Notes: generated by a model not told the origin, from the letters alone. A stretch of 64,000 nt of DNA from DATARN01 sp963851105 (GCA_963851105.1 CAWKNP010000004.1:186001-250000), one strand, 5' to 3'; positions 51,850 to 60,963 are shown, counted from the first letter of the stretch. A program made the numbers and translations.

Positions 51850-52361
51850 AAGTAGTGAGTTCCAATCCAGAGTGCGAGAGCCGCCCAGGCTACCGCAAAC
51901 AGAATTGGCGCTCCGAGGGAGATAGTGCTGGGCTTCGCCCAGTACCACACCTTTCCCTTCGGCCAGTGGCCGCTGACGACAAGTTTAAAAGCCTCCGCAC
52001 CCGCCGGCTCCCCTTTAGGCTTCCACGGATAGGCCGCAAGCTTCTCCCGCCATCGTTCAATCCAACTGTAGGACGATTTCAGAACGGTCCACCAGAGCGC
52101 GGCAACTAAGACACCGAAGACGCATACGCCAAGTAGAACCTTGGCGTTGAGGCTTCCTCCACTGTTAGAGGCAGGCTTGAGATTGCCCGAACTTTGCGTT
52201 GCGAACGCCAGAAGTCCGCCATTCACGACCAGGTAGAAACTTGCGCGAACCCAAAAGAGGCGTAGATCGTTCTCATAGTGACCGAACAGGAGCTGATACG
52301 ACCGCCATGCCAGCTCCTTGTCGCTGGGCTCAGATTCAACCGCAGGGGGTTCGTGGACCAC
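51846..52361 (-). CDS. Multi-pass membrane protein coupled to the SLOG gene, putative effector
   Basis: 171 residues with three hydrophobic segments: LFWVRASFYLVVNGGLLAFA (~36-56), AKVLLGVCVFGVLVAALWWTVL (~73-94) and ISLGAPILFAVAWAALALWIG (~148-168), joined by a charged cytoplasmic loop (WIERWREKLAAYPWKPKGEPAG). It resembles small membrane proteins of the SLATT/RipA kind, which are predicted to pair with SLOG domains as membrane-permeabilising effectors. Start ATG 52361. The pairing is seen; the effector role is a hypothesis. Confidence 0.6.
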   Translation of the reverse strand: MVHEPPAVESEPSDKELAWRSYQLLFGHYENDLRLFWVRASFYLVVNGGLLAFATQSSGNLKPASNSGGSLNAKVLLGVCVFGVLVAALWWTVLKSSYSWIERWREKLAAYPWKPKGEPAGAEAFKLVVSGHWPKGKVWYWAKPSTISLGAPILFAVAWAALALWIGTHYL

Positions 52362-52831
52362 TGGTCACCTCAGTCACGAAGTCGGTGGGCTGTTCGCTTC
52401 AGCAGGCGCAGCCTACTTGGAGCCCTTGGCTAAGCGGCTGACCTTTGGCGGGAACGCCGCTTTTGAGTGCTCAACCACGCTCCTCGGCAGCTGGCCGAGA
52501 GGCGTATTCTTCTTCAGGTCGAGAGGGACCCCGGGAGGATTTCTAGCGATGGCCGCAGTCGGAGCCGGAGCAGGCGCCGCAAGTTCGCCGCTATCTGCCG
52601 CAACCCGTGGAGGTAAGAGCCGCGCGGCATATACACGTGGTTTGCCAATTGTAGCCTGATCGGCCCAAAGACAGAAAAGTCGACGTGGGGAGATGGCACG
52701 ACGACACCGATGCAGGACGACCCGGCAAGGAGCGAGCGACTGGCCCGTACCACCGCTTTGCGACATCTCAGACCTCGTAGGACTCTGCATTCTCGGGTCC
52801 GGATGGATGGTTGAGCGTCCGGTAACGCCCC
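52362..52831. other. Upstream of the SLOG unit, no gene assigned
   Basis: About 470 bases. A minus-strand frame ending at 52413 has some protein-like text (LDLKKNTPLGQLPRSVVEHS) 52 bases before the membrane-protein start, but nothing in it is recognised. The promoter of the SLOG unit would lie here. Confidence 0.3.
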
Positions 52832-53059
52832 TTACGAATGCTCGGCTGCCTCTTGGTCGGCCGAGCTTCTGCGGCGACCGAAGATCCAGTACACGAACGA
52901 GTTGCCAGGGTTCAACACGATGAATACCCGCCACGCTTTCTTGCGGCCTCGAACCTCGCTATCACTTCGGCGGGCCAAGTCACGCCATGCGAAGGTCGCA
53001 GAGATCACCGAGGTCGCAGCGAGCCCTCCTAGCACCACCTTGTTCGGCTTACGTTTCAT
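52832..53059 (-). CDS. Small PLDc_N-like membrane protein
   Basis: 75 residues: a first hydrophobic stretch (VVLGGLAATSVISATFAW) followed by RDLARRSDSEVRGRKKAWRV, FIVLNPGNSFVYWIFGRRR. The VRG-K--WR and N-G-S--Y--FGRR pattern is that of PLDc_N-like two-helix membrane proteins (phospholipase D N-terminal domain). Such short ones are common in actinobacteria with no known role. Start ATG 53059. Confidence 0.6.
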   Translation of the reverse strand: MKRKPNKVVLGGLAATSVISATFAWRDLARRSDSEVRGRKKAWRVFIVLNPGNSFVYWIFGRRRSSADQEAAEHS

Positions 53060-53425
53060 GGTCTAGGTATACAGGGTGAGCACGTCGTGACGTAGACGTG
53101 ATGTGCCCGCCGTCCGGTATCGCACCATCAAGGTGTACTGGCGGACTGTTCCGTACATCGCCGCGGCATGGTCGCGGTGGCGGCGACCACGAGTGTCTCC
53201 ATTCCAACTACTGCGGCGAGGCGGACATCCCGGTCAACAAGTGAGGGCTCGTCAGACAGTGGCAGCCTCGGCAACGACCGGCCGCTCACCATCGTGAGGG
53301 CGAGGAGCGGCGCGATCAGGGCCCGGTCATCGCCCGTGGGTTTAGTTAATGGTGCGAAAGCCAACGACGACGGTACCGAAGCGAGGGACGGCGGGGGCGG
53401 CGGTACGTCGGGATACCATTCCCCG
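53060..53425. other. Intergenic region, no gene seen
   Basis: About 365 bases upstream of the DUF5996 gene. The same reading frame is open back to 53168, but the sequence before 53426 is not like the family and looks non-coding. Confidence 0.3.
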
Positions 53426-54340
53426 GTGGACTGGCCGGCGCTCCCGTACCATGACTGGCGGGCCACGTGCGACACGTTGCACGCCCACACTCAGGTCCTG
53501 GGAAAGCTGGCGGTCGCGCTGGCACCGCCAGAGCCCCAACTGCAGCACGCCGCACTGCGCTTGACCGCCCGCGGCTGGGAGACGGCGCCGCTTCCCGCTC
53601 CCGACGGTTCGGGTGCCATCGTCGTCGCTTTGGACCTTCACCGTCACCAAGTCGTGGTGGAGCACAGTGACGGTCGGGCGACGCACGTCCCGCTCATTCC
53701 CGATCGGCCTGTGGGGGAGGTGACGCGGGAGGTCCTCACCACCGTCGCCGCCCTGGTCGGCCCGACTCACATCGACCCGAGACCCCAGGAGGTTCCGTGG
53801 ACGGTGCCGCTCGACGAGGACAACGACCACGCCACCTACAACCCGGCGCACGTTGAGGCCTACTTCGCGGCGGCGACGCGCGCCGGGTTGGTCCTGGCCG
53901 CGATACGAGCCCCCTACCGCGGCCGCACGACTCCGGTGAACGCCTGGTGGGGCTCCTTCGACTTGGCGGTGAGCCTGTTCTCGGGACGGCCCGCCGACCC
54001 CCCGTCGCGGGACTTCATCATGCGCAACTCAGCCACCGCCGAACAGATCGAGGTCGGGTGGTGGCCGGGCGATGCCCGCTACCCGCGTGCAGCGTTCTTC
54101 GCCTACGCGTTCCCTCCTCGAGAGGGGCTCGACAGCGGCGTCTTGTCACCGGCCGCAGCGCACTGGGATGCCGCTCTCGGTGAGTACATCCTTGACTGGG
54201 ACGCCGTGCGTGTCGCACCCAACCCAGCGCAGACGGCGCTCGAGTTCGGCCGATCGTTCATACGCCATGCCTGCACGCTGTGCGACTGGGATCCGGCGCT
54301 CGCGGCCAGCGCGGAAGGCGATGTCCCGCCGGTCGTATGA
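53426..54340 (+). CDS. DUF5996-family protein
   Basis: About 304 residues from GTG 53426. Landmarks: DWPALPYHDWRATCDTLHAH, TQVLGKLAVALAPPEPQLQHAALRLTARGW (family register), FDLAVSLFSGRP, VGWWPGDARYPRAAFFAYAFPPREGL and LDWDAVR near the end. DUF5996 proteins are found across bacteria with no known activity. The sequence is complete, the length normal and the codon use like the core genes. It marks the right end of the island before the tRNA gene. Confidence 0.85.
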   Translation: MDWPALPYHDWRATCDTLHAHTQVLGKLAVALAPPEPQLQHAALRLTARGWETAPLPAPDGSGAIVVALDLHRHQVVVEHSDGRATHVPLIPDRPVGEVTREVLTTVAALVGPTHIDPRPQEVPWTVPLDEDNDHATYNPAHVEAYFAAATRAGLVLAAIRAPYRGRTTPVNAWWGSFDLAVSLFSGRPADPPSRDFIMRNSATAEQIEVGWWPGDARYPRAAFFAYAFPPREGLDSGVLSPAAAHWDAALGEYILDWDAVRVAPNPAQTALEFGRSFIRHACTLCDWDPALAASAEGDVPPVV

Positions 54341-54395
54341 CCCGGCGTGCGCCCCGCCGGTGCCCGATGCCGCAAGATTTACAGGACTATGTGAG

Positions 54396-54469
54396 TGGAG
54401 GTGACCGGACTTGAACCGGCGACTTCTACGTTGCGAACGTAGCGCTCTACCGAGCTGAGCTACACCCCC
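54396..54469 (-). tRNA. tRNA-Ala (anticodon CGC)
   Basis: Minus strand. Acceptor GGGGGTG pairs with CACCTCC, giving the G3-U70 wobble that marks alanine tRNAs. The anticodon arm is CTACG-TTCGCAA-CGTAG, anticodon CGC. The T arm is GCCGG-TTCAAGT-CCGGT. Discriminator base is A; CCA is not encoded. Position at the island edge suggests it could be an integration site. Confidence 0.95.
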
Positions 54470-54487
54470 GGGAGGTCCGAGGTTACC

Positions 54488-55174
54488 TCAGCGCCCCCGC
54501 TCCTCGACCCCTTCTGAGTCGAGGCGACCGGCAAGGGCGGCTCGTAGCCGGGCCTGCAGGATGGTGGTGGTGAGGTCGCTGCGGGTCCGCTCAAGCACGG
54601 CGCGCAAAGCGTCGGCCGATCGCCGTAGCCCCGAGGTCACCGCGTCGGGGTAGTCGATCGTGACCAGAAGGTCGTAAACGTCCTCCATGTCACCGAGGAG
54701 CCGCTCCGCCACCTCCAGTTGACCGTCGCGGAGGCGATCGAGGAGGTGGCGGCGCAGCTCCGACGCCGCCTCCGCCAACCCGTTGAGCCACGCCGGGATC
54801 CCGACACCGACCTCGGCGGGGCCGAGAAGCGCCCGGTTGCCGACGAGCGCCGAGGTCAGCACAGCCTCGGCGTACTCCTTCTCGGCGTCGTGCACGAAGC
54901 CCGCGAAACCGATCGCCGGATGGGGGGCCACTGCCACCTGGGCCTCCCGAAGCGCGGTTTCGGCATCGGCGACGAGCGCCGCCGCCCGGGCGGGTTCCAG
55001 CCGGTGCACGGCCCGGATTGAACTTCCACACGCCCGGATCGTTCGGCGACACGCCGCCAGCGCCACCTCGCGAGCGCCGTTGACGGCGTCGAGATCGGCG
55101 CGCATCGTCACCGCCAATGCGGCCAACTCCTGGCGCCGGCCGGCTCCGCCATTCTCCGTGGCGGTCGCGACCAA
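54488..55174 (-). CDS. Translin-like protein
   Basis: 228 residues, all helical. The C-terminal pattern DMEDVYDLLVTIDYPDAVTSGLRR, then LRAVLERTRSDLTTTILQAR, fits the translin family, whose bacterial members are rarely studied; translin binds single-stranded nucleic acid as an octamer. The internal E-A-E-A-V-L-T-SALV helix also fits. The start may be TTG 55174 or a later in-frame ATG (MRADLDAVNG). It lies 10 bases from the next gene and 19 bases from the tRNA. Confidence 0.6.
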   Translation of the reverse strand: MVATATENGGAGRRQELAALAVTMRADLDAVNGAREVALAACRRTIRACGSSIRAVHRLEPARAAALVADAETALREAQVAVAPHPAIGFAGFVHDAEKEYAEAVLTSALVGNRALLGPAEVGVGIPAWLNGLAEAASELRRHLLDRLRDGQLEVAERLLGDMEDVYDLLVTIDYPDAVTSGLRRSADALRAVLERTRSDLTTTILQARLRAALAGRLDSEGVEERGR

Positions 55175-55183
55175 GGAAAGGAC

Positions 55184-55738
55184 TTAGTTGGCTGCCCGGC
55201 GGGCCAGGTCGGCGAGACCCACCGCCACCGGCGACGCATCGTAACGAGCCGGAATCGGCCGGGCCGTGGGCAGGAAGGTCAACTTCATCTCCCGCTCGGC
55301 GGCGACATTGCGCATGCGCACCAGCAACGCCACGTAGGCGACGAACATCACGTCGACGACCAGGTTGACCATCCACATGATGCCGAGCGCGGGAATCATG
55401 GCCAGCAACGCGGAACCCACGATGGCCACCACGAGGCCCATCAGGACGTCACGGCGCCGCTTCTGCGATTGGCGCCGGTTGCGGGCGGCGGGCACTCGGC
55501 CCTGCGGAGCGAACGCCGGCCGGTAGGGACCGATGGCGCCGGAGGCATGGGAACGAGGCAGGTGCATGCGGTTGGCCGGCACCACGGTGAGGGGCGCGGC
55601 TCGTTCCAGCACCGACAGGTGCCGCCGGAAGCTCCCGATGGAATCTCCCAGCTTTCCCTCCGTCTTCGCCCGCACCAGTGGTACGGCGATGACGACTACC
55701 CAAATGCCAGCGAGGACAAGCAGTACCACAGTGGTCAA
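55184..55738 (-). CDS. Actinobacterial membrane protein of unknown function
   Basis: 184 residues. N-terminal helix (TTVVLLVLAGIWVVVIAVPLV), a basic cytoplasmic region with DSIGSFRRHLSVLER and RNRRQSQKRRRDVL, and two helices (VLMGLVVAIVGSALLAMIPALGIMW; VNLVVDVMFVAYVALLVRM), then AEREMKLTFLP. This layout is a conserved actinobacterial membrane protein often next to moaC/galU genes. Function unknown; it may be a cell-envelope accessory protein. Start ATG 55738. Confidence 0.6.
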   Translation of the reverse strand: MTTVVLLVLAGIWVVVIAVPLVRAKTEGKLGDSIGSFRRHLSVLERAAPLTVVPANRMHLPRSHASGAIGPYRPAFAPQGRVPAARNRRQSQKRRRDVLMGLVVAIVGSALLAMIPALGIMWMVNLVVDVMFVAYVALLVRMRNVAAEREMKLTFLPTARPIPARYDASPVAVGLADLARRAAN

Positions 55739-55904
55739 CGCTCCTCGGCCTACCCTTCCGTATCAAAGACGGTAGTTCCGTGGGCCAAAACAACGGTGGA
55801 TGGTTCAGGCCCACGAACTCGCCTGCTTGGATTCGCAAGGACCCTAGCCGCTCCCTGCGTTCGGTGCCAAGGGGGCAAACGGGAGATTGCCTACGAAAGT
55901 CGGC

Positions 55905-56513
55905 CTAAAGCTCGAGCGGGCGCTCCCCGAGCACCGCGTCGATGGCGGCCAGTTCGGCATCTCCCGCGGCCAGACCCCCGCCGTCACTGAAGCTGTTGGC
56001 CATGGGACTACCAGACGAGGGATTGCCATGCGTCCCGTCGCCGCGGCGCCACACGCCGGACTTCCCGCCAATTTTCTCCCACAGGGCGAGCTCGCCGATG
56101 ACCATCGAGCGATCAGCCGACTTGCACATGTCGTAGATGGTGAGCCCGGCCACCGCGCAAGCCGTCAGGGCTTCCATCTCGACACCGGTGCGGTCCACGG
56201 TTTCGACGCTCGACTCGACCTCGACGCTGTCGTCGCCGATGGTGAAGTTGATCATGACGGACCCGACCAGAAGGGGGTGGCACAACGGGATGAGATCCGA
56301 GGTCCGCTTGGCCGCCTGGATACCGGCGATGCGGGCGGCACCGAGCACGTCCCCCTTGGCCATGGCGTTGCTGGCGACCTTGGAGGTCGTCTCGGGCAAC
56401 ATGAACACCTTGCAGCGGGCCACCGCCCGGCGATGGGTCGATTCCTTGGGGGTTACGTCCACCATTCGGGCCCGACCCAGAGGATCGAGATGCGTCAGAC
56501 CGTGGTCAGCCAT
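55905..56513 (-). CDS. moaC: Cyclic pyranopterin monophosphate synthase
   Basis: 202 residues. MoaC converts the MoaA product to cyclic pyranopterin phosphate, the second step of molybdenum cofactor synthesis. Signatures: ARMVDVTPKESTHRRAVA, KRTSDLIPLCHPL, VETVDRTGVEMEALTA, and IYDMCKSADRSM. The family ends near GGKSGVWRR; here about 45 extra, low-complexity residues follow. They could be a real tail or show a frame read past the old stop. Start ATG 56513. Confidence 0.94.
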   Translation of the reverse strand: MADHGLTHLDPLGRARMVDVTPKESTHRRAVARCKVFMLPETTSKVASNAMAKGDVLGAARIAGIQAAKRTSDLIPLCHPLLVGSVMINFTIGDDSVEVESSVETVDRTGVEMEALTACAVAGLTIYDMCKSADRSMVIGELALWEKIGGKSGVWRRGDGTHGNPSSGSPMANSFSDGGGLAAGDAELAAIDAVLGERPLEL

Positions 56514-56560
56514 GGCGTGAGTCTACGGCAGGCCGGGAAAAGGTCCGGCGCCGGTTCACG

Positions 56561-56923
56561 TCATGCGCAGCGCGCCTGCCAGCACAGGCGAACGCCGGGC
56601 CGGGGGAGGACATCGTCGGTCAACTGCGCACACGGCACCAGCGATTCCTGGCAAACCGCACCCTGGCGCACCGTCAAACGCTCGACCATCCCGGTCGCGC
56701 TGTGCGCGAACACAGCCCGCAGCTCTGCTCGACCTGACCGCACGCACTCAAGGGCCCGCTCCGAGATGGGGGCGCACAACCAGGTGGAGGCGGTGGTATG
56801 GGCCAGCAGGTAACGAGCGCCGTTTTCGTCGTGAGTGGAGAAGACATCCCCGGGCATCAGTGCCTCGTCGATCACCATCGGGGTCCGCCAGTCGCGAAAT
56901 ACTCTGTCGAGAACTGCACTCAT
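56561..56923 (-). CDS. Hypothetical protein between moaA and moaC
   Basis: 120 residues: FRDWRTPMVIDEALMPGDVFST, a GARYLLAHTTASTWLCAP strand region, and four cysteines scattered over the rest. N-terminal and cysteine spacing do not match MoaB, MoaD or MoaE. Not recognised. It sits in the cofactor gene cluster with a short gap, so it may be co-expressed. An ATG start at 56923 is used. Confidence 0.45.
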   Translation of the reverse strand: MSAVLDRVFRDWRTPMVIDEALMPGDVFSTHDENGARYLLAHTTASTWLCAPISERALECVRSGRAELRAVFAHSATGMVERLTVRQGAVCQESLVPCAQLTDDVLPRPGVRLCWQARCA

Positions 56924-57021
56924 GGCCGTTTTCTCCTACCTGCACCGGACGCCGCTGTCCGGGCTCCTACATCAATTTATCGGCAGTACGGAGAAATCCT
57001 TGACGAGCCAGCACGGTTGTG

Positions 57022-58035
57022 CTAGCCGCCAATTTGGCTCATGGAGCGTGCGGGTCGGATGAAGGTGACCTGGTTGATCGAATGGCCTGCCCACTTGGAC
57101 CCGACGTTGGCCGTGATGGCCGCCGCCAGGGCGTCGTCGTCGCCGCCCGCCCGGAGGAGCGAACGCAGGTCGGTCTCTTCGATGGCGAACAGGCAGTTGC
57201 GCAGCTGGCCCTCGGCGGTGAGGCGGATGCGATCGCAGGCTGCGCAGAACGGTTCACTCACGCTCGCGATGACGCCGACCTCGCCCGCTCCGTCGCGATA
57301 ACGGTAGCGAGCCGCCGGTTGACTCCCCCGGGCTGCGACCGGCTCGACGGGATACACGGCGTCGATGGCGGCGACGATCTCGGCGCCCGGGACCACCCGA
57401 TTGGCCGACCACTCGTCGGAGGCGTCGAGCGGCATGAACTCGATGAAACGAACGGTGACTCCGTGCTGGCGGCCGTAGGTCGCGAAGTCGACGATCTCGT
57501 CGTCGTTGATGCCCCTCATGAGCACGCAGTTCAGCTTCACCGGCTCGAAGCCGGCCGCGACGGCGGCGGTGACACCGGCGAGCACCGACTCCAGGGCGTC
57601 GCGCTTGGTGATCGCGAGGAACCGTTCCCGCTTGAGCGAATCGCAGCTGATGTTGAGGCGCCGCAGTCCCGCGGCGCGCAGATCCGCCGCCATGAGCGAC
57701 AGGCTGGCGCCGTTGGTCGTCATCGCCAGATCCACGCCCGGGCCGTCGACCAACCCGCCCACTCTCAGGGCGCTCAGCATTGCTACCAGTTTCGGGAGAT
57801 GGGCCCGCACCGTCGGCTCCCCGCCGGTCAGGCGGATGCTGTCGACGCCGAACCGCTCGACGCAGATCCGGGCCACCCGCGTGATCTCCTCGAAGGTGAG
57901 GATCTCCGAACGGGGCGTCCAGACCATGCCGTCCTCCGGCATGCAGTACTGGCACCGGAAGTTGCACCGGTCGGTGACCGAGATGCGCAGGTCGCGCACG
58001 GTGCGCCCGTACGTGTCGACCAGGACTTCGCTCAC
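57022..58035 (-). CDS. moaA: GTP 3',8-cyclase
   Basis: About 337 residues. Radical SAM enzyme for the first molybdenum cofactor step. The first cluster motif is TDRCNFRCQYC (C24, C28, C31). GGEPTVRAHLPKL, TTNGASL and the C-terminal cluster CAACDRIRLTAEGQLRNCL follow. The end SQIGG gives the double Gly that is essential for the GTP reaction. Start GTG 58035 (MSEVLVDTYGRTVRDLRISV) fits the family; the frame is open further but not conserved. Confidence 0.94.
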   Translation of the reverse strand: MSEVLVDTYGRTVRDLRISVTDRCNFRCQYCMPEDGMVWTPRSEILTFEEITRVARICVERFGVDSIRLTGGEPTVRAHLPKLVAMLSALRVGGLVDGPGVDLAMTTNGASLSLMAADLRAAGLRRLNISCDSLKRERFLAITKRDALESVLAGVTAAVAAGFEPVKLNCVLMRGINDDEIVDFATYGRQHGVTVRFIEFMPLDASDEWSANRVVPGAEIVAAIDAVYPVEPVAARGSQPAARYRYRDGAGEVGVIASVSEPFCAACDRIRLTAEGQLRNCLFAIEETDLRSLLRAGGDDDALAAAITANVGSKWAGHSINQVTFIRPARSMSQIGG

Positions 58036-58075
58036 CCGGGTCAGGGTACTGCGATCATCGCGAATGCGAGGAGCG

Positions 58076-59290
58076 CTAGCCAAGCAGGAGCACCTCGACA
58101 TCGCCACCCACAGGGACTCCCTCGCCGTCGGGAACCAGGGCCAAAGCGTTGGCGCCCGCCATGGCCCGCAACATGTGGGATTCCTGGCCGCCCGCCGAGC
58201 GCACATGGAAGCGACCGTCGTCGCCGGGCGTCGCCACGACTCTGTCGAGGTGAAGCTTGCCGTCGCGGCGACGGGTGATGGCGGTGTCGGCCACCCCGAC
58301 CACCTTCAGGCGGTAGCGGTCGGCGCCGCTGAAGCCCATCATCTGGCGCAGCCCGGGTCGGGCGAATAGCTCGAAACTGACCATGGCCGACACCGGGTTG
58401 CCCGGTAGCCCGAACACCGGCGTGGTACCGACGACGCCGAAAGCCAACGGCTTGGCGGGCCGGATGGCGACCTGCATCCAGGCCATGTCACCGATCTCGT
58501 CGAGGACCTTCTTCACGTAGTCGAACTCGCCCATGCTCACGCCGCCGCTGGTGATCAGGGCGTCGCACGTCGCCACCGCCTGAGCAATGGCCGCCCGGAT
58601 CACATCGGTGTCGTCGCGGGCCACGCCGAGGTCGACGGCATCGAATCCCGACTGGCGGCACAAGCTGAGCAAGGTCAGGCGGTTCGTGTCGCGGATCTGT
58701 CCCGGCTGCAGCGGGGCAGAACCCTGCACGAGTTCGTCACCGGTCGACAGAACGCCCACCCGGGCCCGGCGGAAGACCCCCACTTTTTCCCAGCCCAAGG
58801 ACGCCAGGACGCCGAGGTGGCCCGGGGTCAGCTCCGTCCCGGCAGGAAAGACCTCCTGACCGGCGGCGATGTCGTCGCCCGGATGACGCAGATGCTGGCC
58901 CGCCACGGCCGGCTGGTGCACGCTCACGTGGTCGCCCTCGCCGGTGGTGATCTCGACGATGGCGATGGCGTCGGCGCCCGCGGGCAGGGGGGCCCCCGTC
59001 ATGATCCGAATCGCCTCGCTGGGACCCACGGGGCGGTCGGCGGCTTTGCCCGCGGCCAGGGTGGCGACGACCAGCAGGCGTGCCGGGTGGTCACCGGTGG
59101 CCGCGGCAGTGTCGGCCGCCCGCACGGCATAGCCGTCCATGGCGGTGTTGGCGAACGGGGGGACGTTGCAGTCGGACACGACAGGGGCCGCGGTCACGCA
59201 CCCGAGCGCCTCGGCGAGGGGTACATCGACGGCGGGGAGTGGGCGGCAGGCCACCAGCACCCGCGACCGGGCCTCCTCGAGTGGTGTCAC
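58076..59290 (-). CDS. moeA: Molybdopterin molybdotransferase
   Basis: About 404 residues. MoeA inserts molybdate into adenylated molybdopterin. Domain landmarks are NTAMDGYAVRA, IRIMTGAPLPAGADAI, VGVLSTGDELV, IRDTNRLTL, ITSGGVSMGEFDYVK and VFGLPGNPVSAMVSF. GTG 59290 overlaps the galU stop as GTGA; the open frame goes further but the rest is not conserved. galU-moeA order is common in actinobacteria. Confidence 0.94.
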   Translation of the reverse strand: MTPLEEARSRVLVACRPLPAVDVPLAEALGCVTAAPVVSDCNVPPFANTAMDGYAVRAADTAAATGDHPARLLVVATLAAGKAADRPVGPSEAIRIMTGAPLPAGADAIAIVEITTGEGDHVSVHQPAVAGQHLRHPGDDIAAGQEVFPAGTELTPGHLGVLASLGWEKVGVFRRARVGVLSTGDELVQGSAPLQPGQIRDTNRLTLLSLCRQSGFDAVDLGVARDDTDVIRAAIAQAVATCDALITSGGVSMGEFDYVKKVLDEIGDMAWMQVAIRPAKPLAFGVVGTTPVFGLPGNPVSAMVSFELFARPGLRQMMGFSGADRYRLKVVGVADTAITRRRDGKLHLDRVVATPGDDGRFHVRSAGGQESHMLRAMAGANALALVPDGEGVPVGGDVEVLLLG

Positions 59291-60171
59291 CGCAGCCCTT
59301 CGCGGCGGACGATGTCGGCGAGGAAGGCCCGGAAGCCGGGGCCGAGGTCCTCGCGTTCCAGGGCCAACTCGACGGTCGCCCGGAGGTAGTCGAGCTTGTT
59401 GCCCACGTCGAAGCGGCCCTCGGTGAACGTCCATCCGTACACCGTTTGCTCGGCCAGCAGCATCTTGATGGCATCGGTGAGCTGGATCTCGCCGCCTTTC
59501 CCCGGCTTCACCTCGTCGAGAGCGTCGAAGATGTCGGGAGTGAAGACGTAGCGGCCCATCACAGCCAGGTTGGACGGTGCGGTGTCGACGGGGGGCTTCT
59601 CGACGACGTCGAGGACACGCACCAGGCGGTCGCCGAGCGGTTCAGGCGTGGCGCAGCCGTAAAAGCAGATCTCCTGCCGGTTGACCTCCTTCAACGCCAA
59701 GACGGAGCCCCGATGATCGTCGAAGACCCTCAGCATGCTGTCGAGGACACCGGCGCGCTCGTGCATGATGTCGTCGCCCAGCATGACCACGAAAGGTTGG
59801 TCACCGACGTGTTCGCGGGCCACGCCGACGGCGTGGCCGAGGCCCTTCGGCTCTCCCTGGCGCACGTAGTGGATGTCCGCCATCTCCGCGATGGCCCGCA
59901 TCTCCTTCAGCTCGTCGACCTTGCCCGCGGCCTGCAGGTAGTACTCCAACTCGAACGAGCGGTCGAAATGGTCCTCGAGGCTGCGCTTGCCCCTGCCGGT
60001 GATGATGAGGATGTCGGTGATGCCGCAGCGCACTGCCTCCTCGACCACGTACTGGATGGCCGGTTTGTCGACGACGGCCAGCATCTCCTTGGGCTGCGCC
60101 TTGGTGGCCGGGAGGAACCGGGTGCCGAGCCCCGCGGCCGGAATGACAGCCTTGCGTACGGTCGAGGGCAC
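59287..60171 (-). CDS. galU: UTP-glucose-1-phosphate uridylyltransferase
   Basis: 294 residues. GalU makes UDP-glucose for cell-wall and storage polysaccharides. N-terminal PAAGLGTRFLPATKAQPKEM is the nucleotide-binding loop; DKPAIQYVVEEAVRCGI, FVVMLGDDIMHE and EKPPVDTAPSNLAVMGRYVF follow. Length and motifs are normal. Start ATG 60171. Its promoter region is shared with the divergent fmdB gene. Confidence 0.94.
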   Translation of the reverse strand: MPSTVRKAVIPAAGLGTRFLPATKAQPKEMLAVVDKPAIQYVVEEAVRCGITDILIITGRGKRSLEDHFDRSFELEYYLQAAGKVDELKEMRAIAEMADIHYVRQGEPKGLGHAVGVAREHVGDQPFVVMLGDDIMHERAGVLDSMLRVFDDHRGSVLALKEVNRQEICFYGCATPEPLGDRLVRVLDVVEKPPVDTAPSNLAVMGRYVFTPDIFDALDEVKPGKGGEIQLTDAIKMLLAEQTVYGWTFTEGRFDVGNKLDYLRATVELALEREDLGPGFRAFLADIVRREGLR

Positions 60172-60334
60172 CCTCGAAGTATTACCCTTCGCCAGCAGTT
60201 CGCATCCGGAGGACCCATGGCCGACACCGCCTCAAGAGCAATCTGCCCGGCGGGGGACCGATCGCTTGCGTTGGGTGCGCCAGCCGAGGCAGCGTGGCGC
60301 AGCGCCAGCAATGCTAGAAGGAGTGGGCATCGCG

Positions 60335-60340
60335 TAGACT
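60335..60340 (+). promoter_or_regulatory. -10 box upstream of fmdB
   Basis: TAGACT at 60335-60340 directly precedes and touches the CIRCE element, so a repressor bound there would cover the transcription start. No -35 consensus is seen. Confidence 0.4.
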
Positions 60341-60366
60341 TGGCACTCACGGCAGCAGAGTGCTAA
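60340..60366. promoter_or_regulatory. CIRCE element (HrcA operator)
   Basis: TTGGCACTC, nine bases, GAGTGCTAA. This differs from the consensus CIRCE (TTAGCACTC-N9-GAGTGCTAA) at one base and has the exact 9-base spacing. HrcA binds CIRCE to repress heat-shock genes. It lies 37 bases before the fmdB start. Confidence 0.8.
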
Positions 60367-60402
60367 CCAGCGGAAAGCTGCCTGGAGGGGAAGACGGGTT
60401 CT

Positions 60403-60906
<504 letters not shown>

Positions 60907-60963
60907 GCGGCCTGGTGGCCTCCGCGCCCAGGTCCGGGGGTCGGATTTTCTACGCTTCCATGT

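Noticed and set aside
42758..52831. Two copies of CCGGTAACGCCCC, near 42760 and 52820
   Set aside because: They are only 13 bases long and such GC-rich words recur by chance; not enough to call attachment sites.
52413..52934. Minus-strand frame of 173 codons before the SLOG unit
   Set aside because: Only its last ~50 residues look protein-like. No start, domain or family could be supported, so it was mentioned as context only.
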